In this document: in pieces, positions 35,055 to 42,343 of the stretch
How positions within the stretch are numbered: the first letter of the stretch is position 1
Layout: every line of letters starts with the position of its first letter
Assembly: GCA_022360655.1 (NCBI GenBank)
Contig: JAKSCK010000050.1
Span: forward strand, 62,001-126,000
Direction: 5' to 3'
Length of the DNA stretch: 64,000 nt
From: Spirochaetales bacterium
GTDB taxonomy: Bacteria; Spirochaetota; Spirochaetia; DSM-2461
Made by a program: the position numbers and the translations under genes
The notes under the pieces: model-generated
Databases searched by the model: none
Seen by the model: only the letters and a program-made list of their open reading frames with translations
Told to the model about the DNA's origin: nothing

Positions 35055-35361
35055 GACGTTCACTCTAAACCATCAAAGGGGAGAGTTCATCCTTTCAAAC
35101 TCCATTGGAGATGTTTTCCAGAACTCTATTGAGGGCCCAAATTGGTAAAGTCGGAATCCTCTAACATTCATTTGGAAAAAATTTCCTGTTGTAGAAATTT
35201 TATGGTTTGGCTTCAGCTCCATTGGAAAGAAGACAAAATGCATAAATCATGGAATGAGAGCTCCTGGAGTTTCATAAGAAAATTCTCTATCAAAAGAGTT
35301 GCCCCAATCTAGTATATGCTATACTAATTTGGTCAATCCTAGAAAAATAAGGAATCAAACA
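35055..35361. promoter_or_regulatory. Divergent intergenic region with TAGTATA inverted repeat
   Basis: No gene is visible in these 307 AT-rich bases. TAGTATA (35310-35316), spacer TGC, TATACTA (35320-35326) is a perfect inverted repeat 36 bases before the next ATG; TATACT inside it may be a -10, with TTGCCC at 35299-35304 as a poorly spaced -35. The related AGTATATACT precedes the receptor gene at 26875. Confidence 0.4.
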
Positions 35362-35844
35362 ATGCCCAATATCCACCTCCTTCTACAAAAGAAAACTCCA
35401 AAATCTGCTGGAGGTCGCATACTGCGGTTATCGGCTTTTTGGGGCATTGGTTTTGTGCTCACACACATTGTCACAGTCCTTGTGACCTGTGTTGTCGAAG
35501 GGGTGAATTGGGGAATCAATGCATGGATCTTAGACTCCATGGGCTTCTTGGCCGGACTCATCTTTGTCGGAATTTGCTGGAAGGCACAGGATCAAGTCTT
35601 TTCATCCTTTCAAAGAGGATTCACCGCCATCCTTATTTGGAGCCTATCCTCTGTCATTTCCCGATTTTTTGACATACTCATGCTTTTTGGAATTCTGAAA
35701 TGGGAAACCATTTACATCACTCCCAACGGAGCTGTTCTCATCTCCAACATCATCAGTGAAATTGTTTTTGGATTCTGTTTCAATCTCATGGCCCTTGTGG
35801 GTACAGTCCTTCTCATAAGAAAACATCGCCAAGAACAATCTTAA
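35362..35844 (+). CDS. Hypothetical membrane protein, four helices
   Basis: 160 residues from ATG 35362 (AAGGA eight bases upstream). Four hydrophobic helices at about 21-43, 50-70, 85-110 and 125-150, with a basic C-terminus (RKHRQEQS). No family is recognised. Its stop overlaps the stop of the convergent rlmN by three bases with no room for a terminator. Confidence 0.65.
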   Translation: MPNIHLLLQKKTPKSAGGRILRLSAFWGIGFVLTHIVTVLVTCVVEGVNWGINAWILDSMGFLAGLIFVGICWKAQDQVFSSFQRGFTAILIWSLSSVISRFFDILMLFGILKWETIYITPNGAVLISNIISEIVFGFCFNLMALVGTVLLIRKHRQEQS

Positions 35845-36932
35845 GATTGATGTCGTTGGGATTTCCCTTCCTTTCCCAACATCCCACAGGCCGCCTCAAT
35901 CCCCTTACCTTTGCTTTTTCGCGTGCGGCACTCTCGGCCGCTGGCACGAATCACAGAATGAAAGGTGTCCATGGTTTCATCATCCGGGGCCTGCCATGGA
36001 GTATTTCCTGTGGGATGATAGGGAATAATATTCACTTTGCCACCCATTCCATCCAGCCATTCCACGAATGCCTCTGCATCCGAAACCGATGAATTTACCC
36101 CTGGTATCACCACATATTCAAAGTACAGGGCATCTTTCGCCTTTGATTGAGGAAGAGCCAGTAAAGCCTGTTTCAATGCTGATAAAGACCACTGCCGATT
36201 GATGGGCATCAACTTATTTCGGAGAACATCATTGGAAGCATTCACACTCACAGCAAGATGCAACGTTCGAAAGGCCTCCTCAGGAAACTGCTGTTCGGAT
36301 TCTCCCAGAGCCTGCAAACCATCCACATGCCCACAGGTAGAAATGCAAATTCGTCGTTTAGGAATCCCTGGACCACGAGGATCAGACAGAACTCGCACGG
36401 CTCGTATAACCTGCTCAAAGTTGTCAAAGGGTTCCCCCATCCCCATGAAAACAATATTTCGGGGAGTCACTCCAAAATCCCGCACCGCGCAGGCCCATTG
36501 GGCTACAATTTCACCGGCATCAAGATTTCGCACCAAACCCATTCTAGCCGTTTCGCAAAAGGCGCAACTCCGCTGACATCCCACCTGACTGGAAAGGCAA
36601 AGGGTGTCCCACTGTGACATGGGAATCAACACTGATTCTGTCAGCAACTCATCATGGAGCTTGAGGGTAAATTTTCGGGTTCCCCCTTCACCAACAACTC
36701 GTCCAAGAGAAGGAAGTTGAGCTGGGAAATCCCGTTCAATTTTTTCTGCCAGCGGCAGAGCTGGCTGAAATTCCTCAATGCTTGAAGCATGTGTATCAAA
36801 TGACTGATGGAGATGACGAAACAGAGCCTCGGCATGATACCGTCCCTTCCCATATTTCTGGGACAAAGCATGCTCCCATTCGGATAGACTCATTCCAAAG
36901 GGCTGAGCCCCAAATTTAATCTTCTGTTTCAT
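35841..36932 (-). CDS. rlmN: Radical SAM methyltransferase RlmN (23S rRNA A2503/tRNA A37)
   Basis: 363 residues from ATG 36932, where GGAGGGGGG lies upstream; a longer reading from 36995 lacks a site. The Fe-S motif is CQRSCAFC (usual CNLACTFC), followed by VFMGMGEPFDN, RRICISTCG, LAVSVNASND, and the methyl-carrying cysteine near the C-terminus in IEAACGML. These residues are all present, so the enzyme should methylate C2 of adenosine. The variant spacing residues around the cluster are slightly unusual. Its end overlaps the convergent membrane protein gene. Confidence 0.92.
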   Translation of the reverse strand: MKQKIKFGAQPFGMSLSEWEHALSQKYGKGRYHAEALFRHLHQSFDTHASSIEEFQPALPLAEKIERDFPAQLPSLGRVVGEGGTRKFTLKLHDELLTESVLIPMSQWDTLCLSSQVGCQRSCAFCETARMGLVRNLDAGEIVAQWACAVRDFGVTPRNIVFMGMGEPFDNFEQVIRAVRVLSDPRGPGIPKRRICISTCGHVDGLQALGESEQQFPEEAFRTLHLAVSVNASNDVLRNKLMPINRQWSLSALKQALLALPQSKAKDALYFEYVVIPGVNSSVSDAEAFVEWLDGMGGKVNIIPYHPTGNTPWQAPDDETMDTFHSVIRASGRECRTRKSKGKGIEAACGMLGKEGKSQRHQS

Positions 36933-37073
36933 GGGTCTTTCCCCCCTCCCCAAATAGACGCTTCTGTCTGGAAAATTAACCGGCAGAGACAACAACCATC
37001 AAGATGATGCCCAAAATTCTTTCATGCATTTTCAAAGGTACAAAATAGCCTCAGGTTTCCCGCTTGGAAACGC

Positions 37074-37102
37074 TTGACGCACCCCAACACCGGGCGTAGT
37101 GT
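37074..37102 (+). promoter_or_regulatory. asnS promoter, probably giving a leaderless or near-leaderless mRNA
   Basis: TTGACG, 17-base spacer, TAGTGT, with the ATG only eight bases beyond the -10. No Shine-Dalgarno sequence is present. Confidence 0.5.
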
Positions 37103-37110
37103 GGTCAACT

Positions 37111-38499
37111 ATGAGCAGAATGACCGTGAAGGCCCTATTGGCCACCCCCGGCGATGGACAAGAGGTTGTCGCCAAGGGTTGGGTGCGCACAAAACGGGAC
37201 AGTAAAAACATCGTCTTTTTCGAAATCAACGACGGATCCTGTCTTTCGAGCCTCCAGGCCGTAGTGGATAAATCGTCTTCCATTTCCCCTGAAACCCTGC
37301 AAAGGATTTTGACCGGAGCCAGTGTTTCCGCAAAGGGACATCTTGTGGCCTCCCAGGGCAAGGGACAGGGAGTGGAACTTCAAGTGGATGAGGTGAAAGT
37401 GATTGGCGACGCACCAGCCGATTATCCTCTCCAGAAGAAGCGCCATTCTTTTGAATTTCTTCGAGAAATCGCCCATCTCCGCCCTCGAACCAACACCTTT
37501 GGCGCCGTCACACGGGTGCGCAATGAGTTGGCTGCAGGTGTTCATGAGTTCTTCCAGGATCGGGGCTTTCTTTGGATTCATACTCCCCTCATCACGGGAA
37601 GTGATGCCGAAGGGGCGGGAAATATGTTCCAGGTCACCACATTGGATGTGGGCAATCCACCCAAAGATGAATCCGGCCAAGTGGATTACGATAAGGATTT
37701 CTTTGGGAAAAAGGCCCATCTCACTGTGAGCGGCCAGCTCCAGGTGGAAAATTTTGCCTGTTCTCTTGGCGATGTTTACACCTTTGGCCCCACCTTTCGA
37801 GCTGAGAATTCCAATACATCCCGTCATCTCTCCGAGTTCTGGATGATTGAACCAGAAATGGCCTTCTGTGATTTGGATGATGATAGAGCCGTGGCTGAGG
37901 CCTTTATCAAGCACCTCTTAAACCGCGTTCTCAACAACTGCGAAGAAGACATGGCCTTCTTTGATCAATGGATTCAAAAAGGCACCATTGACAGCCTCAA
38001 AGAGGTGATTGAAAAACCCTTTGCCCATCTCACCTACACCCAGGCCATGGAAGAACTCGAGAAGGCCAAAGAACCCTTTGAGTTCCGTCCCTCTTGGGGA
38101 ATTGACCTTCAATCCGAACATGAGCGCTACCTCACAGAAAAGGTGGTTGGCGGTCCAATCGCCGTTACTGATTATCCAAAAGACATCAAAGCGTTCTACA
38201 TGAAGATGAATGATGATGGAAAAACCGTACGGGCCATGGACCTACTCGTTCCCCGTCTCGGCGAAATCATTGGTGGAAGTCAGCGTGAAGATGATTTGAC
38301 CAAACTGGAAGCCCGTATTCGCTCCATGGGCATGGAACCCGAGGAATACGATTGGTATCTTGACCTGCGCCGTTACGGTTCGGTTCCCCACAGTGGCTTT
38401 GGCCTTGGATTTGAACGCATGGTTCAGTACGTCACCGGAATGCAAAACATCCGTGATGTCATCCCCTTCCCCCGAGCTCCCAAAACCATTGCCTTTTAG
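37111..38499 (+). CDS. asnS: Asparaginyl-tRNA synthetase
   Basis: Class IIb enzyme charging tRNA(Asn) with asparagine, 462 residues from ATG 37111. An N-terminal OB domain ([25 protein letters not shown]) precedes the catalytic domain. Motif 2 is [24 protein letters not shown] in part, and motif 3 is [21 protein letters not shown]. The [11 protein letters not shown] pattern and [10 protein letters not shown] distinguish AsnRS from AspRS. An ATG three codons later and a GTG upstream are alternative starts. No ribosome site is visible, which fits the short leader. A GACCCC-type terminator follows. Confidence 0.95.
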   Translation: MSRMTVKALLATPGDGQEVVAKGWVRTKRDSKNIVFFEINDGSCLSSLQAVVDKSSSISPETLQRILTGASVSAKGHLVASQGKGQGVELQVDEVKVIGDAPADYPLQKKRHSFEFLREIAHLRPRTNTFGAVTRVRNELAAGVHEFFQDRGFLWIHTPLITGSDAEGAGNMFQVTTLDVGNPPKDESGQVDYDKDFFGKKAHLTVSGQLQVENFACSLGDVYTFGPTFRAENSNTSRHLSEFWMIEPEMAFCDLDDDRAVAEAFIKHLLNRVLNNCEEDMAFFDQWIQKGTIDSLKEVIEKPFAHLTYTQAMEELEKAKEPFEFRPSWGIDLQSEHERYLTEKVVGGPIAVTDYPKDIKAFYMKMNDDGKTVRAMDLLVPRLGEIIGGSQREDDLTKLEARIRSMGMEPEEYDWYLDLRRYGSVPHSGFGLGFERMVQYVTGMQNIRDVIPFPRAPKTIAF

Positions 38500-38502
38500 T
38501 TT

Positions 38503-38536
38503 ATATCGACCCCGGGACCGCGACCGGTCCCGGGGT
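38503..38536 (+). repeat. Conserved-flank GACCCC hairpin element, copy 5 (asnS terminator)
   Basis: ATATCG leads into ACCCCGGGACCG, four-base loop, CGGTCCCGGGGT: 12 perfect pairs, followed by a T-rich tail. The flank is TATCGA instead of GATCGA. 38537-38702 holds no other feature I can support. Confidence 0.75.
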
Positions 38537-38702
38537 TTCTCGTTCTCTTCGTTCTTTCAATAACAGTCTCCTCCATCCCCCCTCCAAAGATCCGCCATTC
38601 TTCCCCACAAGAACTTCGATGAACACCCAGATACTGTCCATTCGTTCCACATCAGAGAGGAATACCTTGCAGTCCAGGAGAGCACAAAAAAGGACGAGTA
38701 AA

Positions 38703-38876
38703 ATGAACCATAATGTGTCCGTTGTTGCTACAGCCCGGGAGTTATATCTCATCACCCTACGAGCCGGTATACCAGAGGAACGAGCCAGAGTGCGCACCAT
38801 TCAGCGTCTTTGCCGCCTCTATCCCCGCTACAGCCCTCATGTTCTCAAGCGCATCATTCGGCAAGTCCAGGTATGA
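38703..38876 (+). CDS. Small basic protein coupled to prs operon
   Basis: 57 residues, unrecognised. AGGACGAG lies just upstream of the ATG. The product is helical and arginine-rich (ERARVRTIQRLCRLYPRYSP), with predicted positive charge and no signal peptide. Its TGA overlaps the ATG of the next gene (ATGA), and that gene overlaps prs in the same way, so all three are translationally coupled. A nucleic-acid or regulatory role is possible but nothing shows it. Confidence 0.6.
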   Translation: MNHNVSVVATARELYLITLRAGIPEERARVRTIQRLCRLYPRYSPHVLKRIIRQVQV

Positions 38877-39181
38877 ACACCTTGCCCACCTCAGGACTTT
38901 TATTGCGGGCTCTCCACGTCATTGCAACCAGTCCAAGCAATCCCTTTGAGGATGAGCTTCGAGGTGCCCTGACTCGTTCAAACATGGCCCCTGCCTTTCG
39001 GCATCATTCCTGCTGGAAAGAGATTCCTCCGTCAGAAGTTTCACAGCCCCGCTCCTGGCCACGTCCCATACCAGCCCAAGTAGAAGGCCCCCCTCCCCTT
39101 CCCGTTCCTCGTCATCATGCTCTCAAGAGAGTCGCCTCTGATTCCCTCTCTCCACCTCCTCAGGGTAAAATTGGAGCATGA
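38873..39181 (+). CDS. Proline-rich small protein coupled to prs
   Basis: 102 residues, unrecognised. The N-terminal 60 residues include LLLRALHVIATSPSNPFEDELRG in part, a possible helix; the C-terminal half is rich in proline, serine and histidine (PRPIPAQVEGPPPLPVPRHH) and probably disordered. It overlaps the gene before and prs after it by four bases each, which is the main evidence that it is translated. The start has only a weak AGG. Confidence 0.55.
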   Translation: MNTLPTSGLLLRALHVIATSPSNPFEDELRGALTRSNMAPAFRHHSCWKEIPPSEVSQPRSWPRPIPAQVEGPPPLPVPRHHALKRVASDSLSPPPQGKIGA

Positions 39182-40134
39182 AGAACGACGAGCTCATGAT
39201 TTTCGCCGGTTCTGGCAGTCCTCAACTTGCCGCATCCATTTGTGATTCTCTCGGAGTCCCGCTGCGCCAAAGCATCTGCCACACCTTCTCCGATGGAAAC
39301 ACCTTTGTTCAGGTTCAAGAAAATGTCCGTGGACGCGATGTTTTTGTGGTTCAATCCACCATTCACCGAGCCAATGATCGGTTCATGGAACTCTTGTTCT
39401 GGGTGGATGCTCTTAAAAGAGCCAGTGCAGCTTCTGTCACTGCGGTGATTCCCTACTTCAGCTATGGAAAAGGAGATAAGAAAGACGAACCTCGTGTTTC
39501 TATTCGGGCACGGGTTTGCGCAGATGCCCTTGAAGCTGTGGGATGTGATCGCGTTGTGACAATGGATCTCCACTCACCCCAAATCCAAGGTTTTTTTCGA
39601 ATTCCCGTAGACAACCTCCTTGGAGTGAAAGCCCTTGGTGACCAGGTGATGGCTCAAGGCGTTCGTGACTTGGTTGTGGTGGCAGCAGATACAGGTTTTG
39701 CAGAGGAAGCCCGTCGATTTGCTCGGTATTTAAAAGCACCGGTGGCCATCAGCGTAAAACGACGCCTTGGCCATGATGAAAAAGCCACTGTTCTTGATAT
39801 CATTGGTGATGTAGAAGGAAAAACCGCTTTGATTGTGGATGACTTTGTCATTTCTGGCGGAACCTTGGTGGAAGATGCCGCCAACCTTCGAGAAAAGGGA
39901 GCAAAACGCGTCCTTGCAGCCGTCACCCATGGAGTCTTCTCTGAAGGATCAATGAATCGCATCCAAAATTCCCAAATTGAACGCCTCTATGTCACAGACA
40001 GCGTTGAGCATCGCCCAGAGCCCTTAGCTGCCAAGATCTCCGAAGTTCCTGTGGCGGCCTGTTTTGCCGAGGCCATTCGCCGCATCTCCCAGCGAGAATC
40101 CGTAAGTTCCATGTTCCCAGACAGACCGTCATGA
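39178..40134 (+). CDS. prs: Ribose-phosphate pyrophosphokinase (PRPP synthetase)
   Basis: Makes PRPP from ribose 5-phosphate and ATP for nucleotide, histidine, tryptophan and NAD synthesis. 318 residues. Motifs: FAGSGSPQLA, HTFSDGNTFVQV (the usual Glu after FSDG is Asn), VVQSTIHRANDRFMELLF, DLHSPQIQGFFRIPVDNL, the catalytic-loop lysine in SVKRRLGHDEKA, and the PRPP loop VDDFVISGGTL. The pyrophosphate-site VVVAADTGFAEEARRFA is diverged from VSPDxGGxxRA. The ATG is set by the ATGA overlap with the upstream small gene; an in-frame ATG six codons later would also match the family start. Confidence 0.93.
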   Translation: MKNDELMIFAGSGSPQLAASICDSLGVPLRQSICHTFSDGNTFVQVQENVRGRDVFVVQSTIHRANDRFMELLFWVDALKRASAASVTAVIPYFSYGKGDKKDEPRVSIRARVCADALEAVGCDRVVTMDLHSPQIQGFFRIPVDNLLGVKALGDQVMAQGVRDLVVVAADTGFAEEARRFARYLKAPVAISVKRRLGHDEKATVLDIIGDVEGKTALIVDDFVISGGTLVEDAANLREKGAKRVLAAVTHGVFSEGSMNRIQNSQIERLYVTDSVEHRPEPLAAKISEVPVAACFAEAIRRISQRESVSSMFPDRPS

Positions 40135-40225
40135 AAACGTTACCAAGCCTGGACGCACCACTGGGATTCATCTTATTCTGTGGCCGCAAAACCAAGATGA
40201 AGTCTTTGAACGAAGGAGAGAATAC

Positions 40226-41119
40226 ATGACCTTAGTCATTATGGCCGCCGGTATGGGTAGCCGTTACGGTGGAATCAAGCAGATTGATCCCATGGGTCCC
40301 AATGGGGAAATCATTTTAGATTATTCTGTTCGCGATGCTGCAAAAGCAGGTTTTGATAAAGTTGTTTTTATCATTCGCAAAGATATTGAAGAGGCATTTA
40401 AATCCTCTATTGGAAATCGTTTTGCAGGAAAAATTGATGTCCAATATGCCTTCCAGGAATTGGATGCCCTCCCTGCCGGATACACCGTTCCTGAAGGGCG
40501 AGAAAAGCCTTGGGGAACTGGTCATGCCATTTTGGCTTGCAAAGATGTTGTGAACGAACCCTTCATTGTCATCAATGCAGATGACTTCTATGGTTCTGAT
40601 GCGTTTGCAGAAGGAGCTCGAGGCTTGGCCTCTATGGACCCAGCTTCCTTGGATGGATTCTTGGTGAGCTACCGATTGGCCAATACTCTCAGTCCTCATG
40701 GTCATGTGACTCGGGGTGTTTGTGAAACCCAAGAAGGTTATCTGTCCAGTGTCACAGAGCGCTTTAAAATTGGTCGCAATGCTGAAGGCACTGTTGAGTA
40801 CTATGATGGGGACACTCCCATGCCCCTCACAGGTGAAGAACGCGCCTCCATGAATTTCTGGGGATTCTCTCCAGCCCTGTTCCAGGCCCTGGAAGAACGC
40901 TTCACCGCCTTCCTTGCTGAAAATGGCACTGGACTGAAAACAGAATACCTGATTCCCAGTGAAGTGGATTCCTTGATTCAGGCTGGAAAAATGAAGGTGA
41001 CAGTTCGTTCCACCGATGCCTCCTGGTTTGGTGTGACCTACCCAGAAGACAAGCCTGCTGTAAAAGCTGCCCTGGCCGCTTTGGTAGAAGACGGGACCTA
41101 TCCTTCCCCTCTTTGGTAG
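40226..41119 (+). CDS. Sugar nucleotidyltransferase family protein
   Basis: 297 residues, Rossmann-like NTP-transferase: the start MTLVIMAAGMGSRYGGIKQ is the nucleotide-binding G-x-G-x-R pattern, with the metal aspartates in VINADDFYG and the conserved GTGHAILACKD. Such enzymes join a sugar 1-phosphate to an NTP; the sugar and nucleotide cannot be called (it is not a clear GlmU, RmlA or GalU). GAAGGAGAG precedes the ATG. The SGNH gene starts four bases after its stop, so they are probably co-transcribed. Confidence 0.82.
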   Translation: MTLVIMAAGMGSRYGGIKQIDPMGPNGEIILDYSVRDAAKAGFDKVVFIIRKDIEEAFKSSIGNRFAGKIDVQYAFQELDALPAGYTVPEGREKPWGTGHAILACKDVVNEPFIVINADDFYGSDAFAEGARGLASMDPASLDGFLVSYRLANTLSPHGHVTRGVCETQEGYLSSVTERFKIGRNAEGTVEYYDGDTPMPLTGEERASMNFWGFSPALFQALEERFTAFLAENGTGLKTEYLIPSEVDSLIQAGKMKVTVRSTDASWFGVTYPEDKPAVKAALAALVEDGTYPSPLW

Positions 41120-41123
41120 TCTG

Positions 41124-41855
41124 ATGCATTCCCCTCGTCCTCAGTCCCACCGTATCCTTTTCTGGGGAGATAGCCTCACCGAAGGATTTCCTGGTGTGGC
41201 CTATATCCACAAACTCCAGAAGTGGCACCCTCACTGGGAACTGGTCAATCTCGGACGAGGGGGGGATACAATTTTGAGCATCCAAAAACGACTCGAAAAC
41301 TCCTCAGAAACCGGTGATATAGCCGTTTTTTGGGCAGGAGTGAACGATGTTTTTGCAGACATTGTTCCAGGGTACGCTCTTTTAAAAACAGTACTGAGGC
41401 AAAAGCCCACTAAAAATCTGAACTCTTTTCTCTCTCACTACAGCCAATGCCTTGATCTCCTCTTAGAGCAATGCCAGCATGTACTCACCATTCCACCTCT
41501 CTTCCTTGGAGAACATCCTAAGAATCCCTACAATCTTCGGCTCAGTGAAATGGGTGAGAGGATTCAGAGAATTACAGAAAAAAAGCCTCAATGCTCATTC
41601 CTTCGCATTCATGATTATCTCCCTTTAAAAGAGGAGGAAGCCTCACCATTCCTTCCCACCAACCCTCTGCCACGAGTGGCGGAAAGCTTAGAAAAAAATC
41701 TCTGTGATTCCGATTATGATCAAGCAGCGGAGAGACGAGGACTCCAATGGACCTATGATGGGGTTCATCTCAATAGTGCCGGTGCCGTGACTGTAGCCCA
41801 AGCCTTCTCAGAAGCCCTCACTACGCTCGTAAAATCTCCATCACTCAGATTGTAA
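41124..41855 (+). CDS. SGNH/GDSL hydrolase
   Basis: 243 residues, cytoplasmic (no signal peptide). The four catalytic blocks are clear: WGDSLTEG (Ser nucleophile), NLGRGGDT (Gly), WAGVNDVF (Asn) and DGVHLNSAG (Asp and His). These esterases hydrolyse acyl groups on lipids or sugars. It begins four bases after the nucleotidyltransferase stop, inside that gene's context, hinting at glycan or lipid metabolism. The ribosome site is weak and probably coupled. Confidence 0.85.
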   Translation: MHSPRPQSHRILFWGDSLTEGFPGVAYIHKLQKWHPHWELVNLGRGGDTILSIQKRLENSSETGDIAVFWAGVNDVFADIVPGYALLKTVLRQKPTKNLNSFLSHYSQCLDLLLEQCQHVLTIPPLFLGEHPKNPYNLRLSEMGERIQRITEKKPQCSFLRIHDYLPLKEEEASPFLPTNPLPRVAESLEKNLCDSDYDQAAERRGLQWTYDGVHLNSAGAVTVAQAFSEALTTLVKSPSLRL

Positions 41856-41880
41856 TTTTTCCACCATCAAGGGTATTCCA

Positions 41881-42174
41881 TCACGAATAGACGGCAACTC
41901 CACCACCGGCCCAAAACGCAAAATATCCCTGAATGCCCAATTTTTGGGCCTCTTCTAGAGGTTCAGGATAGTACCATGCCGCATTCTCTAGCATGTCCCC
42001 ATCGGCTTTGATGTGCTTATAAAAAGCATCCCCTTTCCAATGACAGGTGGTTCGATGATCCGAATCCAAAAACAACTCTTGATTCACATCATCTGGGGGA
42101 AAGTAATGATTGCCTTCTACAACAATGGTGTTTTGACTTTCTGCAACAACATGACCATTCCAAAATGCTTTCAT
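41881..42174 (-). CDS. DUF427 family protein
   Basis: 97 residues from ATG 42174 (GGAGATTC upstream; earlier in-frame starts lack a site). Matches DUF427: MKAFWNGHVVAES, VEGNHYFPPDDVN, THCHWKG-like TTCHWKGDAFY, and AAWYYPEPLEEAQ near the C-terminus, ending FWAGGGVAVYS. Family function is unknown; members are small cytoplasmic proteins. It sits opposite the SGNH gene, tail to tail. Confidence 0.88.
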   Translation of the reverse strand: MKAFWNGHVVAESQNTIVVEGNHYFPPDDVNQELFLDSDHRTTCHWKGDAFYKHIKADGDMLENAAWYYPEPLEEAQKLGIQGYFAFWAGGGVAVYS

Positions 42175-42246
42175 CCCAGAATCTCCTTCCCTCAAGACTT
42201 CCAACATCCATCCATGAAAGTCAAATCATCACCATACAAAACAACT

Positions 42247-42292
42247 TGAGCCCCCAGGGATGATGTTTCCAAGGAGGCTCAGGCACTTTTTT
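42247..42292. terminator. Probable terminator hairpin beyond the GH116 gene
   Basis: TGAGCCCCC pairs with GGAGGCTCA except for one mismatch, around a long loop, with T6 on the plus side. On the minus strand, TTGTTTTG follows. It most likely serves the GH116 gene ending at 42344. Confidence 0.4.
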
Positions 42293-42343
42293 AGGAATCA
42301 ATGAATCAAAGACTCAAGAGAAAAGGCCCATCATGGCCACGCC

